Below, piece after piece: positions 1-7,135 of a stretch of 25,418 bases of DNA (its first letter is position 1; the number at the start of each line of letters is the position of its first letter). Location of the stretch: NCBI GenBank assembly GCA_002500485.1, contig DLRJ01000109.1, positions 1 to 25,418 of the forward strand. Direction: 5' to 3'. The position numbers and the translations under genes are program-made. The notes beneath the pieces are model-generated. The model made no database searches. It saw nothing but the letters and a program-made list of their open reading frames with translations, and was not told the origin of the DNA. The DNA comes from Dehalococcoidia bacterium UBA7891 (lineage in GTDB: Bacteria; Chloroflexota; Dehalococcoidia; Lucifugimonadales; UBA826).

Positions 1-441
1 AGCAGTAAGGAACTAAGTAAAAAGGCCAGATGGTTAGGAATAAAAAATTCTGGTTATCAAGGACCCACCGGAATCCATTCTGCTTTCGCTGAAGCATGTG
101 CGAAAAATCACATTCCTCATGCAAATATTTGGGGCCACTGCCCTCATTATGTACAAACCTCTCCAAATCCTGTTACTAGTTTTGCCTTGCTGGAACGTCT
201 TAAAAACCTTGTGGACATCGATTTAGATATGAGTGAACTAGAATTAGCTGGGCAAGCTTTCAGGGAGGAAATCTCCAATGCGATTGCAAAACAACCTGAT
301 GTGAGCTCATATGTATCTCGTCTTGAACATCAATATGATGAAGCAAAAAGTTCTCAAAATGAGATGCCAACTGGAACTGATATGGTGAAGGAGATTGAAA
401 GTTTCCTAAAAAGTCAGTCCAGTGGCCAGGAACAAGAATAA
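1..441 (+). CDS. PAC2-family protein, 3' part (5' end outside window)
   Basis: The reading frame is open from base 1 to the TAA at 439-441 (146 codons), so the apparent TTG start at 187 is internal and the gene begins upstream of the window. The visible part has the C-terminal pattern of PAC2 (proteasome assembly chaperone-like) proteins: a GYQGPTGIH segment, then IPHANIWGHCPHYVQ, PNP, a LLERL helix, and a helical tail containing YVSRLE and a YDEA segment. Bacterial PAC2 proteins occur in actinobacteria and Chloroflexota as well as archaea, and their substrate is mostly unknown. The tail ends in a polar EQE stretch. The next gene starts 29 bases downstream on the same strand, so co-transcription is likely. 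The family call is fairly sure; the function is not. Confidence 0.85.
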   Translation, partial: SSKELSKKARWLGIKNSGYQGPTGIHSAFAEACAKNHIPHANIWGHCPHYVQTSPNPVTSFALLERLKNLVDIDLDMSELELAGQAFREEISNAIAKQPDVSSYVSRLEHQYDEAKSSQNEMPTGTDMVKEIESFLKSQSSGQEQE

Positions 442-470
442 GAAGATTCCTAATGGCGGATATCCAATAA

Positions 471-818
471 ATGCCGCATTTATCAATAGACCCAGACTAT
501 TACCGGACACTTTTCGATCGTTGGACAAATGACATTGCAATGCTCCCTGATTTTCCAACCGACCTAAAAGAAAAATTAGTCGCCCTTCATTTCATAATGC
601 TGGCTTTTGCTGACGGTGAGGAATATTCAGAAAACGAGATCCATGAAGGAATAAAAGACAGAAATCTCTTTTCTGTCGACCATGTTCAAATAAGGATTAA
701 CCTTCTCCGACAAGGGTTCATTGTTAGAATTGAAAAAGAATCTGAATTCATATACAAAACATCCAAAGAGTTTTTGACCCACGCTCAATGGGATAGTTCA
801 ATACCTGGAGCCCGGTAA
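471..818 (+). CDS. DUF2087-like small protein
   Basis: A 115-residue protein. From about residue 25 it shows a run resembling DUF2087: a LPDFPTDLKEKL lead, a hydrophobic helix ending AFADGEEYSENEIHEGI, then a basic helix (QIRINLLRQGFIVR) and a final tyrosine-containing strand. In DUF2087 proteins this is a winged-helix-like module, often fused to transcription regulators. Here it stands alone, so a nucleic-acid or regulatory role is inference only. The start is the first ATG after an in-frame TAA at 468-470; no strong ribosome site precedes it. It sits 29 bases after the PAC2 gene and 53 bases before the hydrolase gene, all on +. Confidence 0.7.
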   Translation: MPHLSIDPDYYRTLFDRWTNDIAMLPDFPTDLKEKLVALHFIMLAFADGEEYSENEIHEGIKDRNLFSVDHVQIRINLLRQGFIVRIEKESEFIYKTSKEFLTHAQWDSSIPGAR

Positions 819-871
819 TAAACGATCAACACAGCCCAAAGCACAATTTAATAAATATCGGACCAATATCG

Positions 872-1705
872 ATGAATTGCCATGACTGGGGAGGGCAAGG
901 TAGGGATATCATTTTAGTTCATGGGTTGGCCTCAAATTACCGCATTTGGGATCTAGTTGGCCCGCTTTTAGCAGAAACCAATTCAGTAAAAGCAATAGAT
1001 CAAAGAGGCCATGGATTGTCTTCTAAACCAAATCAAGGATACGACTTCGATACGGTCACAAACGATTTATATTTATTCCTAGAAGCCAATCAAATTGATA
1101 AGCCTTTGTTAGTCGGTCATTCATGGGGAGGCAGTGTTGCATTGAACTTTGCGGCGAATCACCCTGAAATGGTAAGTGGTCTCGGCCTTGTTGATGGGGG
1201 GTTAATCGAAATTTCGTCCATACCAGGTAATTCTTTAGAAAAAGCCCTTGTAGATATGGCCCCTCCTTTATTTGACAGCCTAAGAGAAGAATTTCTTAGA
1301 CAAAGAATTGCACAAAGAGACTGGGGGGAGCGTGATAGTCTCTCCCTCCAGAACGATCTAGCTAATATTGTAATGGCAAACTTTCAGGAAACTCAGGACG
1401 GGACCATAACACCTCGTTTCGAGAGAAGTAATCACTTGAAAGTGGTGGAAGCTTTCTGGAATCACCACCCTTCCTCTTTATTTTCCTCAATAAAATGCCC
1501 TGTATTAAACATGCCAGCGAGATTGAATGATGATGAAACTTCCAGACAAACACTTAGAAAAAACTTAATAGTTCAGGCAGAAAAAGATATAGATAAATTC
1601 AAAACAGTTTGGTTAGAACATAGCATCCATGATGTGCCGCTTCAAAGACCCATCTTGGTCGCATCCACGATATCTAGTCATTTAAAAGAAGGCTTTTTTA
1701 ACTAA
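872..1705 (+). CDS. alpha/beta hydrolase fold protein
   Basis: A 277-residue single-domain hydrolase with the classic layout. The oxyanion-hole HG is at residues 17-18, a DQRGHG turn at about 43-48, the nucleophile elbow GHSWGG at 82-87 (Ser84), and a C-terminal HDVPLQRP segment whose His253 is the likely catalytic base. A helical cap region lies between roughly residues 115 and 210. No signal peptide is present, so it should be cytoplasmic. The substrate cannot be read from the sequence: esterases, lactonases and C-C bond hydrolases share this pattern. Its stop overlaps by a few bases the stop of the converging small gene on the minus strand. Confidence 0.85.
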   Translation: MNCHDWGGQGRDIILVHGLASNYRIWDLVGPLLAETNSVKAIDQRGHGLSSKPNQGYDFDTVTNDLYLFLEANQIDKPLLVGHSWGGSVALNFAANHPEMVSGLGLVDGGLIEISSIPGNSLEKALVDMAPPLFDSLREEFLRQRIAQRDWGERDSLSLQNDLANIVMANFQETQDGTITPRFERSNHLKVVEAFWNHHPSSLFSSIKCPVLNMPARLNDDETSRQTLRKNLIVQAEKDIDKFKTVWLEHSIHDVPLQRPILVASTISSHLKEGFFN

Positions 1706-1953
1706 GCAACCTTGACTGTATCAGCCAAAAAATAATATGGCACATTCCACGTCCCGACATTTCCCATATCTACAACAGCTTTATTAGCATAAAGCTTTTT
1801 TACGATGCCCTTGCTACCAGTAATTGGTCCCCCACTAACATTCCCTAAATACAGAACCTCTTGGCCACGGTCTATATTTAGGCCATTTTGAAAAGTAGCA
1901 TATCGGCCAGCTTCACTGGTCAGAGATAAAGTAAGCTGAATTGATTGATTCAT
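1702..1953 (-). CDS. small SH3/KOW-like protein of unknown function
   Basis: An 83-residue protein I do not recognise. The middle (about residues 28-75) has alternating short hydrophobic strands, with RGQEVLYLG, then GSKGIVKKLYANKAVVDMG and GTWNVPYYFL. This is reminiscent of small SH3-like/KOW barrels that bind nucleic acid or ribosomes. It has no cysteines, signal peptide or membrane helix. An AAGGTG ribosome site lies about 7 bases upstream of the ATG. The gene has a near-consensus promoter with an embedded palindrome (1987-2015), so it appears to be strongly expressed and repressible. It is transcribed divergently from the SDR gene. That it is a gene is well supported by start, promoter and composition; its role is unknown. 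Confidence 0.7.
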   Translation of the reverse strand: MNQSIQLTLSLTSEAGRYATFQNGLNIDRGQEVLYLGNVSGGPITGSKGIVKKLYANKAVVDMGNVGTWNVPYYFLADTVKVA

Positions 1954-1986
1954 AGGGACACCTTGAAGAATAATCCGATTTAGAAC

Positions 1987-2015
1987 ATTTTAGAACAGAA
2001 CACTTGTTCTGTCAA
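1987..2015 (-). promoter_or_regulatory. sigma70-type promoter of the 83-residue gene
   Basis: On the minus strand a perfect -35 TTGACA (2010-2015) is followed after exactly 17 bases by TAAAAT (1987-1992), which is one base from the consensus -10. Transcription would start near 1980, giving a leader of about 25 bases before the ATG at 1953. Confidence 0.75.
1995..2012. promoter_or_regulatory. 18-bp palindromic operator candidate (GAAC-N4-GTTC core)
   Basis: ACAGAACACTTGTTCTGT is an inverted repeat with two perfect 8-base arms and a 2-base centre. It fills the spacer between the -35 and -10 of the minus-strand promoter. The core GAAC-N4-GTTC matches the Gram-positive-type LexA/DinR box pattern, but a TetR- or other HTH-type repressor could equally use it. 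A further half-site (TAGAACA) occurs at 1981-1987, next to the copy at 1991-1997. Confidence 0.6.
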
Positions 2016-2117
2016 TTGAAGTCGGTGAATATATCCAAATAACAAGATTCAGATGATATAAAGACTCCTTCTGAGATAGAATACCTAATAATAATCCTGC
2101 CATAGAGGTATAGCATC

Positions 2118-2870
2118 ATGGGGAGACTGGAAAACAAGGTGGCATTAATTTCCGGAGCAGCGAAAGGGCAAGGAGCCTTTGAGGCAGCTCTTTTTGCAAA
2201 AGAAGGTGCCAAAGTCGTATTGGCAGATATAGACATAGACTCATGTGAATCAAATGCCCGGCATATAGTGGAATCAGGAGGTGAAGCGGTCGGAATATAC
2301 CTAGATGTGACCTCTCCTGCCAGCTGGGAGGATTGTATCAAAAGTACAATCAAGAAATATCGGAGTTTAACGGTACTGGTAAATAATGCCGGCATATATA
2401 GTAGGGTACCAATTGAAGAGGCATCTAGTGAGGAATTTGATTTGATAATAGCAGTGAACCTCAAAGGGGTTTTTCTGGGTACTAAATATTCTATTCCTGA
2501 AATGCGTCAATCCGGAGGTGGTTCAATTATCAACATATCCTCTACCGCTGGATTAGTGGGAAATCAAGGAGGGGGAGCCTATGGTGCATCAAAAGGCGGG
2601 GTTAGACTTTTTACCAAATTTACGGCAATACAACATGCTTCCGATAACATAAGAGCTAATTCGGTTCATCCGGGTCCAATAGATACGGACATGATCGCAG
2701 ATAATATATCCACTCCTGAGGGTAGAGAAAACTCCATATCTAGGATACCTATGGGACGAATAGGAACTATAGAAGACGTCGCGATGGGCGTCCTATTCCT
2801 CGCCTCTGATGAATCTTCATATATGACAGGATCAGAATTAGTCATAGACGGAGGAATTACAGCTCAGTAA
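2118..2870 (+). CDS. short-chain dehydrogenase/reductase (classical SDR)
   Basis: A 250-residue classical SDR, the usual length. The Rossmann glycine motif GAAKGQG is at residues 13-19 and an aspartate (Asp37) follows beta-2, which points to NAD(H) rather than NADP(H). NNAG is at 89-92 and Asn114 lies in the active-site region. The catalytic Ser142 and the YGASK motif (Tyr155, Lys159) complete the catalytic set. The C-terminal segment with PMGRIG and GSELVIDGG is typical of cyclopentanol/hydroxysteroid/3-oxoacyl-type SDRs. Substrate cannot be assigned. An AGAGG ribosome site lies about 9 bases before the ATG. The gene is divergent from the small 83-residue gene and shares its 165-base upstream region. 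glmU follows about 60 bases downstream. Confidence 0.92.
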   Translation: MGRLENKVALISGAAKGQGAFEAALFAKEGAKVVLADIDIDSCESNARHIVESGGEAVGIYLDVTSPASWEDCIKSTIKKYRSLTVLVNNAGIYSRVPIEEASSEEFDLIIAVNLKGVFLGTKYSIPEMRQSGGGSIINISSTAGLVGNQGGGAYGASKGGVRLFTKFTAIQHASDNIRANSVHPGPIDTDMIADNISTPEGRENSISRIPMGRIGTIEDVAMGVLFLASDESSYMTGSELVIDGGITAQ

Positions 2871-2930
2871 ACTTGTAATAATTATGTATTTGTACTGTTG
2901 GTGAAATACTGATTAATCAAATTGCCTTTA

Positions 2931-4286
2931 ATGAACATAATGCATGACTTCAAAGCGATTATATTAGCAGCCGGGGCGGGAACTAGGATGAAATCTAGTC
3001 TACCCAAGGTGTTGCATAAGCTGTCCGGAAAACCAATGATAACCTTGGTTATGGATTCCATAGTCAATGCTGGGGTACAGGACATCACTGCTGTCGTACC
3101 ATCCTGCAATGAACCATTTAAAGAAGCTTTAGAGGAAAAGATAGAGATTACGGTCCAAAAACACCAAAAAGGAAGCGGACACGCTCTATTACAATGTAGA
3201 CAGAAGGCATCCAACATCGAGAATATCCTTGTCATAAATGGTGATATGCCTTTGATTAAAGCAAAAACTCTTTCCGACCTTATGGCCCAGCACAAATCGT
3301 CTAAGGCCGACCTTACTTTACTTACTGGAAAGGTCACCGACCCTAAAGATTTCGGACGCATAGTTAGAAATAATGAAGGGGAAGTTACCAAGGTAGTCGA
3401 AGAATCCGAGGCTAATGAAAATCAATTACTTATCAATGAGATTAATGCAGGGGCCTATTGTTTCAAAACTGCATGGCTATGGGCAGCCTTGGAATCCCTA
3501 AAACCATCCAAGTCTGGGGAGTTTTTCCTCACTGACCTTATCTCTTTTGCTGAAAGCATAAATTTATCTATAGAATCCATTAGTGCTGACAATCAGGAAA
3601 TAATGGGAGTAAACAATAAATCAGATTTGGCTAAAGCCGAAAAGATATTGCGAATCATAACTTGTGAAAACCTGATGGAAACAGGAGTAAGAATTATAGA
3701 TCCTGATACGACATACATTGACCTAGGAGTATTGATTAGTCCTGACACCGTAATTTTTCCTAACACCTATATCAGTGGAAATACTAATATCTCTTCAAAT
3801 TGCGAAATAGGCCCAAATTGCGAAATTACAAATAGTTCCCTTGGGTCCTCTTGTATAATCAAATCATCTACCATCGAATTCGCCATGATCCGTGATAACG
3901 TATCCATTGGGCCATATAGCCACATTAGAGAGGGGTCTGTTCTAAACGAGGATGTCACCATAGGTAATTATGTGGAAATAAAAAACAGTACGTTAGGTCG
4001 AGGTACAAAATCAGGTCACCATTGCTATCTCGGAGACTCAGATATAGGTTCCAATGTTAATATAGGAGCAGGTACTATAACCTGCAACTACGATGGTGAG
4101 CAAAAACATAGAACCACCATAAGGGACGATGCCTTCATTGGATCTGACACAAAGCTGGTCGCACCAGTGACCATAGGGAAACAATCTGTTACAGGAGCCG
4201 GATCAATAGTCACAAAGGATATACCTGATTTTGCAAAAGGAGTCGGTTCCCCAGCTCGTATTGTAAAGGAGGATAGGTCTTCATAG
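2931..4286 (+). CDS. glmU: bifunctional UDP-GlcNAc pyrophosphorylase / glucosamine-1-P acetyltransferase GlmU
   Basis: It makes UDP-N-acetylglucosamine for peptidoglycan by acetylating glucosamine-1-phosphate and then transferring UMP. The N-terminal nucleotidyltransferase domain (about 1-225) has AAGAGTRM plus LPKVLH, KGSGHA, NGDMPL, INAG and GVNN motifs. The C-terminal half is a left-handed beta-helix with hexapeptide repeats. It carries the acetyltransferase signature: a GPYSHIREG segment, GHHCYLGD, NIGAGTITCNYDG, GSDTKLVAPV and TGAGS. Length (about 450) is normal and both activities look intact. The start is uncertain: TTG at 2922, ATG at 2931 or ATG at 2940 are in frame and none has a strong ribosome site; 2931 is chosen, and 2940 also fits the family N-terminus. 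The following membrane-protein gene starts 12 bases after the stop. Confidence 0.95.
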   Translation: MNIMHDFKAIILAAGAGTRMKSSLPKVLHKLSGKPMITLVMDSIVNAGVQDITAVVPSCNEPFKEALEEKIEITVQKHQKGSGHALLQCRQKASNIENILVINGDMPLIKAKTLSDLMAQHKSSKADLTLLTGKVTDPKDFGRIVRNNEGEVTKVVEESEANENQLLINEINAGAYCFKTAWLWAALESLKPSKSGEFFLTDLISFAESINLSIESISADNQEIMGVNNKSDLAKAEKILRIITCENLMETGVRIIDPDTTYIDLGVLISPDTVIFPNTYISGNTNISSNCEIGPNCEITNSSLGSSCIIKSSTIEFAMIRDNVSIGPYSHIREGSVLNEDVTIGNYVEIKNSTLGRGTKSGHHCYLGDSDIGSNVNIGAGTITCNYDGEQKHRTTIRDDAFIGSDTKLVAPVTIGKQSVTGAGSIVTKDIPDFAKGVGSPARIVKEDRSS

Positions 4287-4298
4287 GCCCAAGCCAAA

Positions 4299-5555
4299 TT
4301 GGATACTGATATAAGTGATTTATCAAGTTTAACCCTTATAGTTTCGATCGCACTTTTCACATTAATAAGCTTTGTTCAACACGTAATTGGTACCGTTACC
4401 AGAGAATCTATATTCATATGGCGGAGTGAAGAAAGGTCCGGTTTAGAAAAATTAGAGGACCTTTTCCGTAAAGCTGACCAGTCAAATTCTGCATTTTCAA
4501 TCATAAAAACAATATCCCTGGCATCCACAGTGATAAATTGTTATTTCATATTTTATCAACCTTCAAATAATCAACCTACATCCTATGATTTTGGACAAAT
4601 AAGCCTCATAGCTATATCGACTCTTATAGTGCTAGGGATATTAGAAACAGTAGCAAAGGTTGCCGGACGACACAGTGGACCTAGGTTCGCGGTGCGGATA
4701 TATAGGATAGCTATTTTCATCGGCACAACTTTAAGACCAATCACACGTTCTCAAGAACGTCTAATCGAGATAAGCACTGTTGAGGAAAATTCATCAGGTA
4801 TCAGTGAAAACAGCAATATTGCAATGCAAATGGACGACGAAGGCGAACCTCTGGAGGAACATGAAGTACGAATGATACGAGGCGTCTTCCAATTAGATAA
4901 AACAATAGTACGGGAAATTATGGTTCCTCGAGTAGATATGATCACTGCCGATATATCAACGCCTATAAATGATGTGGTGGACATAATGATCAGAGAAGGC
5001 CATAGTAAAATACCAATCTACAAAAATGAAACGGACCAAATTGAAGGCATCGCCCATTCAATGGATATACTAGGGCAAATAAGATCTGCCGAATCAAATA
5101 ATGGTAGTGAATTGAAAGAATTCCTTCGCCCGGTGCTGTTTATACCTGAATCAAAAACACTGGAGTTTTTGTTAACTGACTTTCAAGACAAACGTATGCA
5201 GATGGCTATAGTAATAGACGAATACGGAGGGGTATCAGGCCTCGTCACAGTAGAAGATCTCGTGGAAGAAATCGTCGGAGAGCTTCATGACGAGTTTGAT
5301 CAACGTGAGTTAGGAATAAGGGAAGTGGAAACAAATGAGTTCTACATGGACGCTAGTATAGCCATTGATGACATAGCTCTTTCTATAGGGGTTTCTTTTG
5401 AAGGTGAAGGGTTTGACACTATTGGGGGATTCGTATTACACGAACTTGGGAAAATACCTAGCCCAGGAGATAACTTTTCCTACAACAACCTTTCTATCGA
5501 AGTGATTTCTACAGTTGGCCGTAGACTCAGGGAAATAAAAATACTTAAATCCTAA
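4299..5555 (+). CDS. HlyC/CorC (CNNM)-family membrane protein with CBS pair
   Basis: A 418-residue protein in three parts. The N-terminal membrane region (about 1-160) has hydrophobic helices and an ERSGLEKLEDL segment of degenerate DUF21 type. A linker follows with EEHEVRMIRGVFQLD and the MVPRVDM motif, leading into tandem CBS domains (about 195-335, including IDEYGGVSGLVTVEDLVEEIVGE). It ends in a CorC_HlyC domain containing GFDTIGGFV. The family is linked to magnesium/cobalt efflux or homeostasis. The start is TTG, the first possible codon after an in-frame TAG at 4284, so longer versions are excluded. A perfect AAAGGAGG lies about 26 bases upstream, too far for ordinary use. It probably forms an operon with glmU. 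Family is sure, ion specificity is not. Confidence 0.88.
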   Translation: MDTDISDLSSLTLIVSIALFTLISFVQHVIGTVTRESIFIWRSEERSGLEKLEDLFRKADQSNSAFSIIKTISLASTVINCYFIFYQPSNNQPTSYDFGQISLIAISTLIVLGILETVAKVAGRHSGPRFAVRIYRIAIFIGTTLRPITRSQERLIEISTVEENSSGISENSNIAMQMDDEGEPLEEHEVRMIRGVFQLDKTIVREIMVPRVDMITADISTPINDVVDIMIREGHSKIPIYKNETDQIEGIAHSMDILGQIRSAESNNGSELKEFLRPVLFIPESKTLEFLLTDFQDKRMQMAIVIDEYGGVSGLVTVEDLVEEIVGELHDEFDQRELGIREVETNEFYMDASIAIDDIALSIGVSFEGEGFDTIGGFVLHELGKIPSPGDNFSYNNLSIEVISTVGRRLREIKILKS

Positions 5556-5920
5556 CAGAAGTAAAACTAGGCACCTTTTACAGTGTCTATTCTCCCCATT
5601 GTCCCTTTTACTCGTAGGTATCCTATAAATTGATTGTTACTGCCCAAAGCCTATGCGACTTGTGCAATAACCACAAATATCCAACACCTCGTAGGTACAA
5701 AAAGCTTTGACGAAATGAATGTCACCACTAATTATCCCTAGTTTTGCCTTCAGCAAACGTTTCTAACATTCAAATTCAAAGAATTAGTTACCCACTGATT
5801 GTGCAAAAATTCATTTTTCGAAAAACTAATAAGACCCCCAAACAGTTAAGTTTGAGGGCCTTAGTTCAGCCAGGTTCTATGTTATCTAACTAAATTGATT
5901 CAGTTAGGAACCTCGTTTGC
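5556..5920. other. intergenic region between two converging genes
   Basis: 365 bases without a convincing gene on either strand. The only clear element is the terminator near 5819-5862 for the minus-strand lipoprotein gene. A 10-base direct repeat, CTCGTAGGTA, occurs at 5611-5620 and 5688-5697. I see no tRNA or recognisable structured RNA. Confidence 0.6.
5819..5862 (-). terminator. intrinsic terminator of the collagen-like lipoprotein gene
   Basis: On the minus strand a GC-containing hairpin (arms CCCTCAAAC and GTTTGGGGG around a 6-base loop, 5833-5860) is followed by a T-rich stretch (TTATTAGTTTTT). It begins about 60 bases after the stop codon of the lipoprotein gene. Confidence 0.75.
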
Positions 5921-6772
5921 TTATTTATCAGCTACTAGTAATGGAGCTGTGGCTTCTGAGTTAGAGGAACCTTTGGCGGTAAGCGTATAGAGGCCCGCAT
6001 CAAGAGCCACTTTAACGTCGATTTGGAAGGCACCGGAAGCATTTACTTCTCCACCTGCCAATATTTTATCAACTCCATCAGCTGCACCAACGGCGATGAT
6101 GCTAACCATTCCACCAGGTGCAAATCCTGCGCCGTAAACAATGGAAGTACCACCAGCCTCTGCAGGTGTCGCTGCCAAGCTAGCCGATGCGTTCCCCGTT
6201 GGAGAAGACGATGACACTATTGTTATAGGTGCACTTGCTTTACTACCACTTCCGCCTTGCGCGAACACAGTAGAAGGACCACCTGCCCTACCTATGATAG
6301 CGGCCTTTTCAGACACGAAATCAAAGGAAACTTCAAAGGCTCCTGCACCATTGGCAGTTACTTGAGAACCTCTTCCGCCACCAATAATTGGTGACAAACT
6401 TGAGTCGATTCTAAGTTGTATCACGACCGGCTCATTTGGCTGAAAGCCCGAACCAGAAACACTGAATGCCTCAGACATGGTTACCCTAGACTTACTAACA
6501 GCTATATTACCTTCTGGTGCCACAGCGTCAGAACCATCTGGACCTGCTGGTCCTTGAAGACCAGGAGCGCCGGCTGGGCCAGGATTGCCAGGCAAACCTG
6601 GAAGGCCAGGCTCTCCTTGCGGTCCCTGAGCACCGGAAATTCCGGGACTACCAGGATTACCTGGAAGACCGGGCTGTCCAGCAGCAGGTGCTGCACATGC
6701 TGATAATACAAATAACATTACTGAGAAAACCAGGGCTGTTAACAACGCCTGAAGGCTAAATAGCTTTCCCAT
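5921..6772 (-). CDS. collagen-like lipoprotein with two repeated Ig/IPT-like domains
   Basis: A 283-residue secreted protein. The N-terminus is a lipoprotein signal: basic start, hydrophobic core (about 9-22) and lipobox LSAC with Cys26. Residues 32-82 are 17 uninterrupted Gly-X-Y triplets, rich in proline (GLP, GNP, GPA), able in principle to form a collagen triple helix without hydroxyproline. Two related beta-rich units follow, each with a GSGFQPNEPV- or GAGFAPGGMV-type opening, which resembles the G-x-GF-x-P-x-E motif of surface IPT-like domains. The protein should be lipid-anchored and displayed outside the membrane, perhaps as a trimer. Function is unknown. It has its own upstream region and terminator, so it is likely monocistronic. 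An AAGGGGG-like ribosome site precedes the ATG. Antisense open frames over the repeat are artefacts of its composition. Confidence 0.88.
   Translation of the reverse strand: MGKLFSLQALLTALVFSVMLFVLSACAAPAAGQPGLPGNPGSPGISGAQGPQGEPGLPGLPGNPGPAGAPGLQGPAGPDGSDAVAPEGNIAVSKSRVTMSEAFSVSGSGFQPNEPVVIQLRIDSSLSPIIGGGRGSQVTANGAGAFEVSFDFVSEKAAIIGRAGGPSTVFAQGGSGSKASAPITIVSSSSPTGNASASLAATPAEAGGTSIVYGAGFAPGGMVSIIAVGAADGVDKILAGGEVNASGAFQIDVKVALDAGLYTLTAKGSSNSEATAPLLVADK
6527..6679 (-). repeat. Gly-X-Y triplet repeat (17 units)
   Basis: A 153-base stretch encoding 17 consecutive collagen-type triplets, inside the lipoprotein gene. Codons vary between units, so this is protein-level rather than exact DNA repetition. 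Confidence 0.9.
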
Positions 6773-7135
6773 TTGACCCCCTTCTTTCTATAAAGGAACG
6801 AATTTTAGTCCAAACTTGTTTGTTGAAGGAGCAAGCAGCAAAACAGCAACAAGCCCCGGCAACGGCGAATGAACGGTTTCATGATATGCACCACCCTTAG
6901 GTATGTCAAGCTATTCCCGTGCCTAATTCACCACTCTGAAACAACCATCCAAACAAGGGGTCATAAACCGACTCGTAGTCACTCCCCGCCCAACCCTAGA
7001 ATTTTAGTTGAATAACTATGAATAATCAACAGTTGAAAATATACTATGCTAGAATTTCGCACTATTGCACCCTACTGTGGTTTATCGGGGGCATAATTTG
7101 GAAAGATCTGATTTAGAATATATGGTGATGATAAA
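6773..7135. other. divergent intergenic region (lipoprotein / exchanger)
   Basis: 363 bases between the starts of two divergent genes. It should hold both promoters. A TATACT and a TAGAAT near 7040-7055 are possible -10 elements for the plus strand, but no well-spaced -35 accompanies them. The short palindrome TCAACAGTTGA lies around 7027-7037. No gene or structured RNA is evident. Confidence 0.5.

Noticed and set aside
187..441. An 84-residue gene starting at TTG 187
   Set aside because: The same frame is open to base 1 and shows PAC2 motifs upstream of 187, so it is the end of a longer gene.
2012..2464. 150-codon minus-strand open frame over the start of the SDR gene
   Set aside because: It lies opposite a well-supported SDR reading frame with all family motifs, its product resembles nothing, and it covers the promoter region of the small gene.
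2882..3391. 169-codon minus-strand open frame opposite glmU
   Set aside because: Antisense to the GlmU nucleotidyltransferase domain, with no ribosome site or recognisable motif.
5611..5697. 10-base direct repeat CTCGTAGGTA, 77 bases apart
   Set aside because: Only two copies with no flanking structure, and no insertion-sequence or attachment-site context; likely chance.
6416..6759. Several open frames on + and in another minus frame across the collagen-like gene
   Set aside because: They are produced by the glycine/proline codon bias of the repeat; the minus-strand lipoprotein has a signal peptide, lipobox and ribosome site, the others do not.
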